Shown here: one piece after another, positions 16,366-25,696 of the stretch
Position numbering within the stretch: the stretch's first letter is position 1
How the letters are laid out: each line of letters begins with the position of its first letter
From: Kordiimonadales bacterium
GTDB taxonomy: Bacteria > Pseudomonadota > Alphaproteobacteria > Sphingomonadales > Kordiimonadaceae
Reading direction: 5' to 3'
Length of the DNA: 49,994 nt
NCBI GenBank assembly: GCA_015485385.1
Contig: WFTS01000045.1
Span: 1 to 49,994 of the forward strand
Translations under genes and position numbers: made by a program
The notes under the pieces: generated by a model
What the model was told of the DNA's origin: nothing
What the model saw: the letters and a program-made list of their open reading frames with translations, nothing else
Databases searched by the model: none

Positions 16366-17043
16366 ATGCAGTCGTTTGATAAAATTACAAAGCTTGCGGC
16401 CGGATTTCGTGGGGGAGAACAGGCGCTCGAAGACTTAATGCCAACCGTGAAAACCGCACATGAGATTGAGAAGGTCGGGGATGACCGGATATTATCAATG
16501 ATGGCGCGCGGTGTTTTTCAAGCAGGTTTCAGCTGGAAGGTGATTGATAAAAAATGGCCCGGCTTTGAAGAGGCCTTCGAAGGGTTTGTGCCAGTGCGCT
16601 GGAAATTTATGTCTGATGATGATTTGGATAATTTGATCTCGGACAAACGTATAGTTCGTCACGGACAAAAAATCCTCTCGGTGCGGGATAATGCCATTTT
16701 TCTGTGCGACCTTGAGGACGAGTATGGCTCGGCGGCCAAATGTTTTGCAAACTGGCCGCAAGAGGATTTGATAGGCCTGTTGGATATGTTAAAATCACGA
16801 GGCACCCGCCTTGGCGGCAACACGGGGCCTTATTTTCTACGCACTTTGGGTCGGGATACATGGGTTTTGTCCCGCGATGTTGTCTCGGCGCTGATCCGCG
16901 CGGGCGTGGTTGAAAAAACGCCCACCAGCAAAACCGCTATGCGCGCCGTGCAAGCAGCTTTCAATGAATGGAGCGCAGAAAGTGGTCGGCCATTCGCCCA
17001 TATATCCCGCATGTTGGCACTGAGTACCGGGCCAAACTATTAA
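16366..17043 (+). CDS. DNA-3-methyladenine glycosylase I-like protein (Tag superfamily, divergent)
   Basis: A 225-residue helix-hairpin-helix glycosylase-like protein. The segment MMARGVFQAGFSWKVIDKKW matches the Tag region EGxQAGLSW, and DKRIVRHGQKILSVRDNA matches its IIRHRxKIxAxxxNA region. The Tag zinc-snap residues (N-terminal Cys/His and C-terminal His/Cys) are absent, and the Glu of Tag that precedes GxQAG appears to be Gly here. It may act on a different lesion or be inactive. The gene appears to be alone, with a strong ribosome-binding site (AAAGGAG). Confidence 0.72.
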   Translation: MQSFDKITKLAAGFRGGEQALEDLMPTVKTAHEIEKVGDDRILSMMARGVFQAGFSWKVIDKKWPGFEEAFEGFVPVRWKFMSDDDLDNLISDKRIVRHGQKILSVRDNAIFLCDLEDEYGSAAKCFANWPQEDLIGLLDMLKSRGTRLGGNTGPYFLRTLGRDTWVLSRDVVSALIRAGVVEKTPTSKTAMRAVQAAFNEWSAESGRPFAHISRMLALSTGPNY

Positions 17044-17217
17044 GGGTTTTGTGGTTAAATCAGACCAAATTAGTAAGTTGGATCATGCTATGCAGTGCCG
17101 TAAAATATGCTCTGTGCAGTAATATCCAACCACAAGTGTTAGTAATCTTGCTAAATTAACCCAAAATGTTGCAGTATAGTTGAAATTCAGACGCCTTTTT
17201 CATCGACTAGGGTTTTC

Positions 17218-19365
17218 ATGGTTTCAACAGTGTCAGTACAGGGCTTAACAAAACGTGGTTTTGCGTATGCTGTCGGAGCATTGTTTTTCCTACTTAGCAT
17301 CACCTTTGGGCTTTCAGCTGCCGATGAAATTAACCCTGTGGGTACGTCAGAAGGGCAAACATGGTCCTTTGAAAAAAACGGCGCTTTGCATCTGAAAGAT
17401 AATTGGACCGTTTACCGGAATAATATTATAGCCCCAGAGGCCTTTGACGCGAACAATTGCAGCGTGAAAAATCAGCCAAATATTGGAAACCCAGATATTG
17501 GAAGTGGGGAAAAAATCAGTGTGCCGGATATTTGGGGCCCAGCTTTTACCGCGTCTGTGACGACCGGCCACGGTACAGCAACATATTGCCGTGTCATTCC
17601 CCTTGGTGATCCCATCGCTTTCCATACTTTGCGCATGGGAACACTGCGCTCTGTTACAAAAATATATGCGCTTTACAAATCCGATACCGGCGAACCCAAA
17701 ACGATTTTACTGCATAAAAATGGCGAGTTTAACCAAGATGGAGAACAGGTTGTAGCCAACCCTGCAACACCGTCGATGGTTTTGCCGTTTGGGGCGGAAA
17801 AGGTCACACTGATCATTCAACTTAGTAATCGTATTCATAAACAGGGCGGTATCATTGAAATTCCGGCGGTAGATTTGAAGTGGCGCCAAGACGCAGCCGA
17901 CAACCGGGCCGCTGGCTTGCCTAGCGCGCTGGTTATTATCCTGTTGGCGATTGCAGTTGGTGCATTGACGCTGGGTCGGCGCGGCCATGATGCACTTGAT
18001 CACCAACTGTTTGCCTTCTTGGCCTTTGCAGCCGCACTTCGGGCAGCTTTTGTAAGCGATTTAATATGGGATTATTTCCCGGATTTTGGATTGCCGCGCA
18101 AATATGATTTGGAATATTTGTCGCTCTATTTGGTGGCAATTGCTTATTACTTATTTGTTAATCGGCTGTTGAGACCGAATAAACGTCTCAAAATTGATTA
18201 TCTGATTTACGGTATCACCGGCAGCTTGATTGTCTTTGCCATATTCTTTGCGCCGTTTTTTGCCCCCGGCACCATCACCTTAACGCGTGAGCCCGTTCAG
18301 ATTTTGTGGGTGCTGATCGTTATAATGGTTGTTTATTCTGTGTTTAAAACGACCATTCATTCCCCGGACCGTCGCCGTGAAGCGATAGTTGTAAGCTTGG
18401 CGGCGATAATTTATGCGGGGTACGAAATATTGGCGAACTTTGGGTTTATCACGGCTTCGATGGAATGGTCGCAGTTCGTTATTTTTGTTGCTGTGATGGT
18501 GCATGCTCATGTTTTTGTAATGCAAGCCCGGCAAACCGAGGCCGAGCGCGATGCCCTTACTGAACGCCTGCAAGAAGCAAACCGAAATCTACAAAATAGG
18601 GCGCTTGCGCTTGATTTTGCGCTGAAGCGTGCGGAAGAAGCCTCTAAAGCCAAAAGCAACTTTCTGGCGACATTCAGCCATGAATTACGCACGCCACTGA
18701 ATGCTATTATAGGCTTTTCAGAATTGATGGTGCGCGGAGTGTACGGAAAATTAGGCGATAAACATTATACTGAATATGCAAACGACATAAATTCTTCCGG
18801 CACGCATTTGCTTGCGCTTGTGGATGATATACTTGATCTTTCCAGCGCTGAGGCTGGTCCAACTGACCTGGAAAATCAATCTGTCAACATATGCATGCTC
18901 GTTAAAGATACTATGAGCTTACTGAAGCTTCAGGCGAGCCATAAAGTCATCAGCATGACAATGAATTGCGCTTTGAACGAGCCACTGTTGGTGGCGGATG
19001 AACGCAAAATCAAGCAGGTGATGATAAATCTGATTACCAATGCAATAAAGTTCAATAGGGAATACGGCAGTATCACTGTGAATATCCACAGCGACGAAAC
19101 CGGGCTTTATGTGGATGTAACCGATACCGGCATTGGTATTTCCGAAGACGATATACCAAGGGTTATGTCGCGCTTTGGCCAAGCCGATAGTTCTCGCCGA
19201 ACAGAAGGTGCTGGTGTGGGGATAGGCTTGCCTCTTAGTGAGGTTTTGGTGCGCCAACATGGCGGCACACTTAAGGTAACAAGCAAGCTGGGAGAGGGCA
19301 CCTGCGTTGCCTTATGGTTCCCTGCCGAGCGCGTCCGGCACAAAAAAGAGTTTGCGCTGAATTAG
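17218..19365 (+). CDS. 7TMR-DISM-type sensor histidine kinase
   Basis: A 715-residue kinase. A signal/anchor helix (about 14-34) precedes a periplasmic domain (about 36-225), then seven helices (about 230-440) as in 7TMR-DISM receptors, a coiled coil (about 445-480), a HisKA domain with His488 in FSHELRTPL, and an ATPase domain with NLITNAIKF, DTGIGI and GAGVGIGLPL. All catalytic boxes are intact. The periplasmic domain probably binds a carbohydrate or small ligand, from general knowledge of the DISM class. No response regulator or receiver domain is adjacent, so the partner is elsewhere. A strong terminator follows. Confidence 0.88.
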   Translation: MVSTVSVQGLTKRGFAYAVGALFFLLSITFGLSAADEINPVGTSEGQTWSFEKNGALHLKDNWTVYRNNIIAPEAFDANNCSVKNQPNIGNPDIGSGEKISVPDIWGPAFTASVTTGHGTATYCRVIPLGDPIAFHTLRMGTLRSVTKIYALYKSDTGEPKTILLHKNGEFNQDGEQVVANPATPSMVLPFGAEKVTLIIQLSNRIHKQGGIIEIPAVDLKWRQDAADNRAAGLPSALVIILLAIAVGALTLGRRGHDALDHQLFAFLAFAAALRAAFVSDLIWDYFPDFGLPRKYDLEYLSLYLVAIAYYLFVNRLLRPNKRLKIDYLIYGITGSLIVFAIFFAPFFAPGTITLTREPVQILWVLIVIMVVYSVFKTTIHSPDRRREAIVVSLAAIIYAGYEILANFGFITASMEWSQFVIFVAVMVHAHVFVMQARQTEAERDALTERLQEANRNLQNRALALDFALKRAEEASKAKSNFLATFSHELRTPLNAIIGFSELMVRGVYGKLGDKHYTEYANDINSSGTHLLALVDDILDLSSAEAGPTDLENQSVNICMLVKDTMSLLKLQASHKVISMTMNCALNEPLLVADERKIKQVMINLITNAIKFNREYGSITVNIHSDETGLYVDVTDTGIGISEDDIPRVMSRFGQADSSRRTEGAGVGIGLPLSEVLVRQHGGTLKVTSKLGEGTCVALWFPAERVRHKKEFALN

Positions 19366-19391
19366 CCCAGTATCTTGATAAATCAACATTA

Positions 19392-19423
19392 AAAAAGCGC
19401 GGAGGTATCGCCCCGCGCTTTTT
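19392..19423. terminator. Bidirectional intrinsic terminator after the 7TM kinase and pckA
   Basis: AAAAAGCGCGG (19392-19402) pairs perfectly with CCGCGCTTTTT (19413-19423) around a 10-base loop. The T/A tracts in the stem suit both the forward kinase gene and the reverse pckA gene. Confidence 0.9.
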
Positions 19424-19475
19424 ATTTTGCCAACGTTTTATTCTGCCAATGTTTTTATTCTATCTGTATGGTCCA

Positions 19476-21080
19476 CTAGGCTGCGCTTGGGGCTGCGGCC
19501 TTTACGCTGTCGTCTACATGGTCAGAAAACGCTTCAAAGTTCTTGGTGAATAGGCTCACCAAATACTGGGCTTTGGCATCGTAAGCGTCTTTGTCGGCCC
19601 ATGTGCCGCGAGGGTTTAAGATTGCACTATCCACACCCGCGACCTCGGTTGGTACTTCAAAGCCGAAGTTTTGGTCGGTACGCATGGGTGCAGTGTTCAG
19701 GCTGCCGTCTAGGGCTGCGTGCAGCAAGGCGCGGGTGGCTTTGATAGGCATCCGGTTTCCAGTGCCGTATTCACCGCCGGTCCAGCCGGTGTTTACAAGC
19801 CAGCATTTTACGTTACCTTCTGCGATTTTTTTGCGCAGAAGATCGCCGTAAACGCTAGGGTGGCGCGGCATAAACGGAGCACCAAAACACGCCGAGAAAG
19901 TTGCTTGTGGTTCTTTAATGCCAATCTCTGTGCCCGCTACCTTGGCGGTATATCCCGACAAAAAGTGGTACATGGCTTGCTCAGGCGTAAGCCGTGAAAT
20001 CGGAGGCAAAACACCAAAGGCATCCGCTGTTAGCATAATGATATTGGTTGGTTTTCCGCCTCGGTTATGCTCGCTGGTGTTGGGGATAAAATCAATCGGA
20101 TAGGCTGCGCGGGTATTTTCAGCCAGCGTATTATCGTCCAGATCTAGCGTGCGGGTTTCTTCATCCATCACCACATTTTCAATCAATGTGCCATACCGCT
20201 TGGTGGTGGCGAAAATTTCAGGCTCGGCTTCTTCAGACAGGTTGATCAGTTTGGCATAACAGCCGCCTTCAAAATTGAAGACACTATCGTCTGACCAACC
20301 GTGTTCGTCGTCACCAATAAGGGTGCGGCTGCTGTCGGCTGATAGCGTGGTTTTTCCAGTGCCCGACAGACCAAAGAAGATTGCCACATCGCCGTCGTCA
20401 CCAATATTGGCGCTGCAATGCATGGGCATGATGCCTTTTTCAGGCAACAAATAATTCAGGATTGAGAAAACAGATTTTTTGTTTTCGCCCGCATAGTGGG
20501 TGCCGCCGATTAGAACCAGACCTTTTTGGAAATTTACCGCAATGATGGTTTCACTGTTGCAGCCCATCGTTGCGGGGTCGGCTTTAAAGCTTGGCAAGTT
20601 GATAACGGTGAACTGCGGTGTCATCTCTAACTGTTCATCAGCCTGGGGCCGTACCAACATGGTCCGGCAGAAAAGGCTGTGCCACGCAAGTTCGCCGATG
20701 GTGCGCACGGCAACACGGTTTTCTGGGTCAGAGCCGCCCCATAGGTCTTGAACAAAAACATCCATGCCTTTCATATGGTCAAGGAATGCTTGGTGGATGA
20801 TATCAAAATGATCAGATGACATAGGGCGGTTCACTTTGCCCCAATCTATCGTGTTTTCTGTCATATCGTCGCGCACGGTGAACTTATCGTTCGCAGACCG
20901 GCCAGTACAGCGCCCGGTTTTGACAACCAAAGCACCACCGTCGGCTAACTTACCTTCACCGCGGCTGATGGCTTCTTCATAAAGTTGGGCTGTGCCCATA
21001 TTCCAATATTGATTACCAGTTTCGGTGATGCCTTGTGCATCCAGCCCGAAGCTGTTTGAGGGGGCGCCAAAGACTTGCAA
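19476..21080 (-). CDS. pckA: Phosphoenolpyruvate carboxykinase (ATP)
   Basis: A 534-residue gluconeogenic enzyme converting oxaloacetate and ATP to PEP, CO2 and ADP. Diagnostic motifs are [16 protein letters not shown], the P-loop [13 protein letters not shown], and [20 protein letters not shown]. No ATG gives the right N-terminus: the frame is open to 21212, but the family begins about where [18 protein letters not shown] would start. A TTG at 21080 with GGAAGGA six bases upstream gives the normal length, so a TTG start is proposed. In rhizobia and Agrobacterium pckA sits divergent from chvI-chvG and is controlled by it; the same layout occurs here. Confidence 0.95.
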   Translation of the reverse strand: MQVFGAPSNSFGLDAQGITETGNQYWNMGTAQLYEEAISRGEGKLADGGALVVKTGRCTGRSANDKFTVRDDMTENTIDWGKVNRPMSSDHFDIIHQAFLDHMKGMDVFVQDLWGGSDPENRVAVRTIGELAWHSLFCRTMLVRPQADEQLEMTPQFTVINLPSFKADPATMGCNSETIIAVNFQKGLVLIGGTHYAGENKKSVFSILNYLLPEKGIMPMHCSANIGDDGDVAIFFGLSGTGKTTLSADSSRTLIGDDEHGWSDDSVFNFEGGCYAKLINLSEEAEPEIFATTKRYGTLIENVVMDEETRTLDLDDNTLAENTRAAYPIDFIPNTSEHNRGGKPTNIIMLTADAFGVLPPISRLTPEQAMYHFLSGYTAKVAGTEIGIKEPQATFSACFGAPFMPRHPSVYGDLLRKKIAEGNVKCWLVNTGWTGGEYGTGNRMPIKATRALLHAALDGSLNTAPMRTDQNFGFEVPTEVAGVDSAILNPRGTWADKDAYDAKAQYLVSLFTKNFEAFSDHVDDSVKAAAPSAA

Positions 21081-21095
21081 CGTCTTTCCTTCCAG

Positions 21096-21167
21096 AACTA
21101 TTGGGCCAAGTATCAGTTGGGCCAAAAACAATTGGGTCAAAACTAATTGGGCTGCTTTTTTGCAGCC
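21096..21167 (-). repeat. Four imperfect tandem repeats and hairpin in the pckA leader
   Basis: TTGGGCC-type units (plus strand) begin at 21101, 21117, 21132 and 21147, giving spacings of 16, 15 and 15 bases. On the transcript each reads GGCCCAA or a close variant followed by a U-rich stretch. They are followed upstream by a hairpin, GGCTGC (21150-21155) with GCAGCC (21162-21167) around six T. All lie between the proposed promoter and the TTG start, so they would be in the mRNA leader. Confidence 0.6.
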
Positions 21168-21217
21168 TCTAAAATATCCTATTGAGGGCCTGTAATATTT
21201 CTGGGGCCTCAAGCGAA

Positions 21218-21223
21218 ATTATA
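21218..21223 (-). promoter_or_regulatory. Candidate -10 element of pckA
   Basis: Reading on the reverse strand, a perfect TATAAT lies at 21223-21218, with no good -35 at 17 bases, as expected for an activated promoter. Transcription would begin near 21211 and leave a leader of about 130 bases. An imperfect dyad TGAGGGCC / GGGGCCTCA (21183-21211) lies at the very start of that leader. Confidence 0.5.
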
Positions 21224-21300
21224 TAGTGCCTACTCTAAGCCGAACTACCCGCTCAGAGTGCCGGTAAACTTGCGGAAAAGTCTGCAGGAATCAAGCTGAA

Positions 21301-21322
21301 TCTAATTTCCATATAGATTAGA
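21301..21322. promoter_or_regulatory. Dyad in the pckA-chvI intergenic region
   Basis: TCTAAT (21301-21306) and ATTAGA (21317-21322) form a 6-base inverted repeat with a 10-base spacer. A second dyad, TGGTGG-CC-CCACCA, lies at 21338-21351. Both are in the shared control region of pckA and chvI and are candidate protein-binding sites; no regulator can be assigned by eye. Confidence 0.4.
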
Positions 21323-21472
21323 AAGCATTGTGCCACTTGGTGGCCCCACCACGGCCATGTTTTTGTCGCAAATGAGGCTTACGCCGGTTATTGTTTTTGG
21401 GCTAGACTATAGAGGTACGGCCCTAAACTTGAGGGAATCACCGGATAGACCCGGATGCATGAGGGGACAATT

Positions 21473-22180
21473 ATGACAGCTTCGATCGCACTTGTTGACG
21501 ATGATCGCAATATTTTAACATCGGTGACAATCGCACTGGAGGCCGAAGGCTACCGGGTGCGCACCTATCCGGATGGTCAAAAAGGTTGGGACGCCCTGTC
21601 TCAAAATCCTGCTGATCTGGCCGTACTTGATGTGAAAATGCCGCGCATGGACGGGATGGAATTGCTGCGCCGGTTGCGGGAAGTCTCTGACATGCCCATC
21701 ATTTTATTGACCAGCAAAGATGAAGAAATCGATCAGCTTTTGGGGCTTAGGATGGGAGCAGATGATTATATCGGCAAACCATTTTCTCAGCGCCTTCTGA
21801 TCGAGCGTATCCGCGCCCTACTGCGGCGCTCTGAAATGCGCAATAGCACACCTGAGCCAGAAGAAGACACGGAAGAAACTGTGATGGAGCGCGGCCGGTT
21901 AGTGCTTGATAGTATGCGCCACAGTGTTTCGTGGGACGGCAAGGATGTGACCCTGACCGTGACGGAGTTTTTGATTTTGCAAACTTTGGCGCAGCATCCG
22001 GGCCATGTGAAAAGCCGGGATCAACTGATGGATGCCGCTTATTCAGATGATGTGTATGTCGATGACCGCACGATCGATAGCCACATCAAGCGCTTGCGCC
22101 GTAAATTTCGTGCGGTTGCTGATGATTTTGCCTCTATTGAAACTCTGTACGGCGTAGGGTATCGCTACAAGGATAGCTAG
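21473..22180 (+). CDS. chvI: Response regulator ChvI (OmpR family)
   Basis: A 235-residue OmpR-type regulator: a receiver domain with phospho-acceptor Asp53 in [12 protein letters not shown] and Lys in IGKPFS, then a winged-helix effector ([34 protein letters not shown]). Sequence and context (next to a ChvG-type kinase and pckA) identify ChvI, the regulator of acid and envelope response in alphaproteobacteria. The ATG at 21473 has GAGGGGA upstream; an in-frame ATG at 21455 is less likely. It is 25 bases before chvG. Confidence 0.92.
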   Translation: MTASIALVDDDRNILTSVTIALEAEGYRVRTYPDGQKGWDALSQNPADLAVLDVKMPRMDGMELLRRLREVSDMPIILLTSKDEEIDQLLGLRMGADDYIGKPFSQRLLIERIRALLRRSEMRNSTPEPEEDTEETVMERGRLVLDSMRHSVSWDGKDVTLTVTEFLILQTLAQHPGHVKSRDQLMDAAYSDDVYVDDRTIDSHIKRLRRKFRAVADDFASIETLYGVGYRYKDS

Positions 22181-22205
22181 ACCGGTCTGATGTCTTCAGG
22201 TCGCT

Positions 22206-23873
22206 TTGGCTTTGGAAGAGGAGGTCCCGTCGCAAACCGACCCGTTTGATACCGACGCACATAGGCAAATCAGCCTCCCGCGCCATTATACGCGTGGACT
22301 GTCCCCTTTGATGACACGCATCATGGCGGTGAATGCAATTGCTCTGCTGATTTTGGTCGGTGGGGTTTTGTATCTTAATCAATTTCGTGAAAATTTAATC
22401 AACGCGCGCATACAAACCCTCAGCGTTCAGGCTGAGATTATTGCAGGGGCTTTGGGCGAATCGGCTGCATCCGGGCCGGAAGCTATTAATATTGATCCGG
22501 CCCCTGCGCGTAAAATTATCACACGGCTCGTTGGGCCAACTGAGCACCGTGCGCGCATCTTTGCAGCCTCAGGGACACTGGTGGCTGATAGCCGCTTTCT
22601 CGCTGGCGATAAGCGCTTGGTCGCAGAACAGTTGCAAGGGCTTGACTATAAACCCTCTTTTCGGGAGATGCTCCTTGAGGCATTGCACCATATTCTCGAC
22701 AGCTTCACCCAACAGATCGATGCCCCCGCGGAAATTGATCGTCCCGGTATGCGCGCTGAAGACTATAGCGAGGTCATGGCCGCGCTTGAGGGGACGGTGT
22801 CGGCACAGTTGCGCACACGGGCTGACGGTAAGTTAATCATTAATATTGCAGTGCCGGTTCAGCGGTTTCGTCGGGTTTTGGGCGCGATCCTTCTAACGGG
22901 GCAAACGGCTGATATTGACCGTATTGTGCGTGCCGAGCAGATGCTGATTATCAAAGTTTTTATTGGGGCGTTTGTTTTCACTATTTTGCTGTCGTTTTTC
23001 TTAGGACGAACACTTGTGCGCCCGATTCGAATTTTGGCGCGTGCTGCTGAGCGCGTGCGCCGCAGCAGGGGCCGCGAGGAACGTATCCCCGAGTTTGCAA
23101 CAAGGCGGGATGAAATTGGGGATCTGTCACGGTCGCTCTCAGATATGAACCGGGCGCTCTATAACCAAATTGATGCTGTTGAGCGATTCGCAGCCGATGT
23201 TGCGCACGAGATTAAAAACCCGCTTACATCCATGCGTAGCGCACTTGAAACCATCAAAATGACCAAAAAGCCAGAGGCCAAGACCAAGCTTTTTGAGATT
23301 TTAGAAGATGATGTAAAACGTATCGACCGGCTGATCAGTGATATTTCAGATGCTTCAAGGCTTGACGCCGAATTAACGCGCGGAAAGATGGAGCAAATTG
23401 ATCTTGGCTTGATGTTTGGGCAATTGGCCGATGCGTACCGGACAACACGTTTGCCGCAAGATATCAAACTTGTTTTTGACCATCAGGAGGCGGGTATTTA
23501 TTTGGTGCACGGCCTTGAAGCGAGGCTGGGCCAAGTGTGGCGAAATCTGATTGATAATGCGTTAAGTTTTAGCCCCTCAGGCGGCACGGTCTCTTTGGAC
23601 CTAAAAATTCAGGAGCGTTTTGTCACATTGTCAGTGGAGGACGAAGGCCCGGGTGTTCCAGCCGGAGCAGAGGCGAAAATATTTTCGCGCTTTTATTCTG
23701 AACGGCCCGAATCTGAGGCGTTTGGCAATCATTCGGGGCTAGGGCTTTCGATCTGTAAACAGGTTGTAGAGGCGCATGGTGGACGCATTTCGGTTGAAAA
23801 CCGGCTCAATGCTGACGGTGATATTATTGGTGCCCGCTTTACTGTAAAGTTACCTCTTGCTTGTAAGGATTGA
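22206..23873 (+). CDS. chvG: Sensor histidine kinase ChvG
   Basis: A 555-residue kinase paired with ChvI. A cytoplasmic N-terminus of about 35 residues precedes helix 1 (MAVNAIALLILVGGVLYLNQ), a periplasmic sensor domain (about 60-250) and helix 2 (MLIIKVFIGAFVFTILLSFF), then HAMP, HisKA with His334 in VAHEIKNPLTSMRSALE, and an ATPase domain with WRNLIDNALSFS, EDEGPGVP and GLGLSICKQVVEAHGG. In relatives the periplasmic part is held inactive by ExoR at neutral pH; no exoR is in this window. The start is uncertain: TTG 22206 is used because family members have a cytoplasmic N-terminal extension and no in-frame ATG precedes the helix. Confidence 0.92.
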   Translation: MALEEEVPSQTDPFDTDAHRQISLPRHYTRGLSPLMTRIMAVNAIALLILVGGVLYLNQFRENLINARIQTLSVQAEIIAGALGESAASGPEAINIDPAPARKIITRLVGPTEHRARIFAASGTLVADSRFLAGDKRLVAEQLQGLDYKPSFREMLLEALHHILDSFTQQIDAPAEIDRPGMRAEDYSEVMAALEGTVSAQLRTRADGKLIINIAVPVQRFRRVLGAILLTGQTADIDRIVRAEQMLIIKVFIGAFVFTILLSFFLGRTLVRPIRILARAAERVRRSRGREERIPEFATRRDEIGDLSRSLSDMNRALYNQIDAVERFAADVAHEIKNPLTSMRSALETIKMTKKPEAKTKLFEILEDDVKRIDRLISDISDASRLDAELTRGKMEQIDLGLMFGQLADAYRTTRLPQDIKLVFDHQEAGIYLVHGLEARLGQVWRNLIDNALSFSPSGGTVSLDLKIQERFVTLSVEDEGPGVPAGAEAKIFSRFYSERPESEAFGNHSGLGLSICKQVVEAHGGRISVENRLNADGDIIGARFTVKLPLACKD

Positions 23874-23875
23874 TC

Positions 23876-24316
23876 ATGGAGCGTTTGCACGCAGTTGCTA
23901 TAGATATTGCAGGAAAAGGTGTGTTGTTGATGGGGCCATCCGGATCAGGGAAGTCCGATTTGGCCTTGCGCTTAATGGACCGGGGAGCAACCCTGATAAG
24001 TGATGATCAGGTTGTGCTTGAGCGCCAGCGGCGCGGAGTGTTTGCTTCTGCACCGCCCGCTATTCGTGGGTATTTGGAAATACGCGGACTTGGCATTACG
24101 TCTGTCCCGGTTACAGGCGGAACATTTGTTGCGCTGATTGTTGATCTTGTGGAGGCTGACAAGGTGCCGCGCTTGCCTGAGGTGCAGTATAAAACATTGA
24201 TGGGCGAAAAAATCCCTCTGATTCGGCTGAATGCATTTGAAATTTCGACCGCAATTAAAATAGAGTTAGCCGCAGGCAATATTTCGCGGATTGGGGCAGT
24301 GGGTCCGGACACTTAA
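23876..24316 (+). CDS. hprK: HPr kinase/phosphorylase, short alphaproteobacterial form
   Basis: A 146-residue protein holding only the catalytic C-terminal domain of HPrK/P. Walker A is GPSGSGKSDLALRL at about 20-33, and RGATLISDDQVVLERQ followed by YLEIRGLGI are family signatures. Alphaproteobacterial versions lack the N-terminal domain of the Gram-positive enzyme. It would phosphorylate a serine on the HPr encoded two genes downstream. The ATG at 23876 with AAGGA upstream starts two bases after the chvG stop, so the two-component pair and the PTS genes form one operon. Confidence 0.92.
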   Translation: MERLHAVAIDIAGKGVLLMGPSGSGKSDLALRLMDRGATLISDDQVVLERQRRGVFASAPPAIRGYLEIRGLGITSVPVTGGTFVALIVDLVEADKVPRLPEVQYKTLMGEKIPLIRLNAFEISTAIKIELAAGNISRIGAVGPDT

Positions 24317-24354
24317 TTGGTGGGTGGTTTGGGCACAAAAAGGGAATGGCGAAA

Positions 24355-25257
24355 ATGGTGACAAGCAAACAAGATGACATAAAGGCTGACAAGCGCCAGC
24401 TTGTGATTGTGACCGGATTGTCGGGGGCCGGCAAATCGGCGGCGCTACATTCCTTTGAGGATATTGGCTATCAGGTGGTGGATAATCTGCCCTTAAATTT
24501 GCTGGAACAATTGCTTGAGGAAGCGCAAACCAATTCAACGCCCACACCTATCGCGGTCGGAATTGATTCGCGAACGCTACATTTTTCACCCCTCTTATTT
24601 GCTGAAAAGCTAGATATTGTCCGCCAGCGACCAGAAATACAGCTTCATGTCTTGTTTATGGATGCCTCTGACGAGGTGTTAATGAAGCGCTTTTCTGAAA
24701 CGCGCCGACCACATCCACTTGGAGAACGGCAGTTGTTACGCGCGGCCATCAAGCAAGAGCGTGACGTGATGCAGGTGGTGCGTGAAAATATTGATGGCAT
24801 TCTGGATACCAGCGCACGCACAAGCGCAGAAACGCGGCGCATCATTCGCCGCAGGTTCGCTGGAGGGCATACGCCTGAATTGATCGTTACATTTATGTCG
24901 TTTGGTTTTGCCCATGGTGTACCGCGTGATGCAGATATAGTTTTGGATGTCCGGTTTTTGCGCAATCCCCATTATGTTGATGATCTAAAGCCTCTGACAG
25001 GTCGAGACAAAGTAGTGGCAAATTATGTGCGCGCGGATGAAGGTTTTGATAAATTTGTAACAAAGACTGAAGATTTGCTCGGCTTTTTGTTGCCGCGCTA
25101 CCGCGACGAGGGTAAGGCTTATTTGACAATTGCCTTTGGGTGTACGGGCGGCAGACATCGCTCGGTCGCAGTTGCAGAGACAATTTCCGGGCGGTGCTCG
25201 GTAGACGGCATGGCGGTTAATCTTTACCACCGTGAGCTTGCAAACAAGGCTAAGTAA
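24355..25257 (+). CDS. rapZ: RNase adapter protein RapZ
   Basis: A 300-residue protein with Walker A GLSGAGKS at 21-28 and the C-terminal IAFGCTGGRHRSVAVAE signature. In enterobacteria RapZ guides the decay of the GlmZ small RNA and senses glucosamine-6-phosphate; in alphaproteobacteria it is conserved in this PTS cluster but its role is less defined. ATG 24355 is preferred over 24346, because AAAGGGA lies nine bases before it and only one or two bases before the upstream codon. It lies between hprK and the EIIA gene. Confidence 0.93.
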   Translation: MVTSKQDDIKADKRQLVIVTGLSGAGKSAALHSFEDIGYQVVDNLPLNLLEQLLEEAQTNSTPTPIAVGIDSRTLHFSPLLFAEKLDIVRQRPEIQLHVLFMDASDEVLMKRFSETRRPHPLGERQLLRAAIKQERDVMQVVRENIDGILDTSARTSAETRRIIRRRFAGGHTPELIVTFMSFGFAHGVPRDADIVLDVRFLRNPHYVDDLKPLTGRDKVVANYVRADEGFDKFVTKTEDLLGFLLPRYRDEGKAYLTIAFGCTGGRHRSVAVAETISGRCSVDGMAVNLYHRELANKAK

Positions 25258-25297
25258 CAGATGGCAAGCAGCGGTTACAGGAATTGAGGGATATCTC

Positions 25298-25696
25298 ATG
25301 ATTGGAATGGTGTTGGTGACACATGGGCGCTTGGCAGATGAATTTGTCTCGGCGACCGAACATGTTGTGGGCGCACAAGAGCAAATGCGTGCAATCTGTA
25401 TCGGGCCAGATGATGATATGGAACAACGCCGCCAAGATATTATGGACGCGGTTAAGGATGTGGACACTGGTGGCGGGGTGGTGCTTCTTACCGATATGTT
25501 TGGTGGCACCCCATCTAACCTGGCAATCTCGTTATTAGAGAAAGATAAAACCGAAGTGATCGCGGGTATTAATCTGCCAATGTTGATAAAGCTCGCCAGT
25601 GTGCGCCGTGGGTCATCCCTACAAGAAGCTGTTGACGCAGCTAAAGAAGCCGGGTTGAAATATATCAATGTTGCAAGCCAAGTTCTTGGGGGCTGA
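25298..25696 (+). CDS. manX: PTS EIIA component, mannose family
   Basis: A 132-residue EIIA-Man domain. The phosphorylated His is residue 9 in MIGMVLVTHGRLADEF, and VLLTDMFGGTPSNLAI is the family motif. No IIB, IIC or IID permease is present, so it is part of a regulatory PTS that passes phosphate among soluble proteins, as in rhizobia and Caulobacter relatives. The ATG at 25298 follows GAGGGA. The frame open to 25232 overlaps rapZ and is discounted. Confidence 0.92.
   Translation: MIGMVLVTHGRLADEFVSATEHVVGAQEQMRAICIGPDDDMEQRRQDIMDAVKDVDTGGGVVLLTDMFGGTPSNLAISLLEKDKTEVIAGINLPMLIKLASVRRGSSLQEAVDAAKEAGLKYINVASQVLGG

Noticed and set aside
17044-17217. CtrA-type TTAA-N7-TTAA box upstream of the 7TM kinase
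   Set aside because: TTAA and ATTA/TTAG half-sites occur in this AT-rich gap, but none has the correct spacing.
21081-21212. N-terminal extension of PckA to 21212
   Set aside because: The added residues are encoded by the tandem leader repeats and do not occur in PckA proteins; the proposed -10 at 21218-21223 would put the transcript start close to this ATG, leaving no leader or ribosome-binding site.
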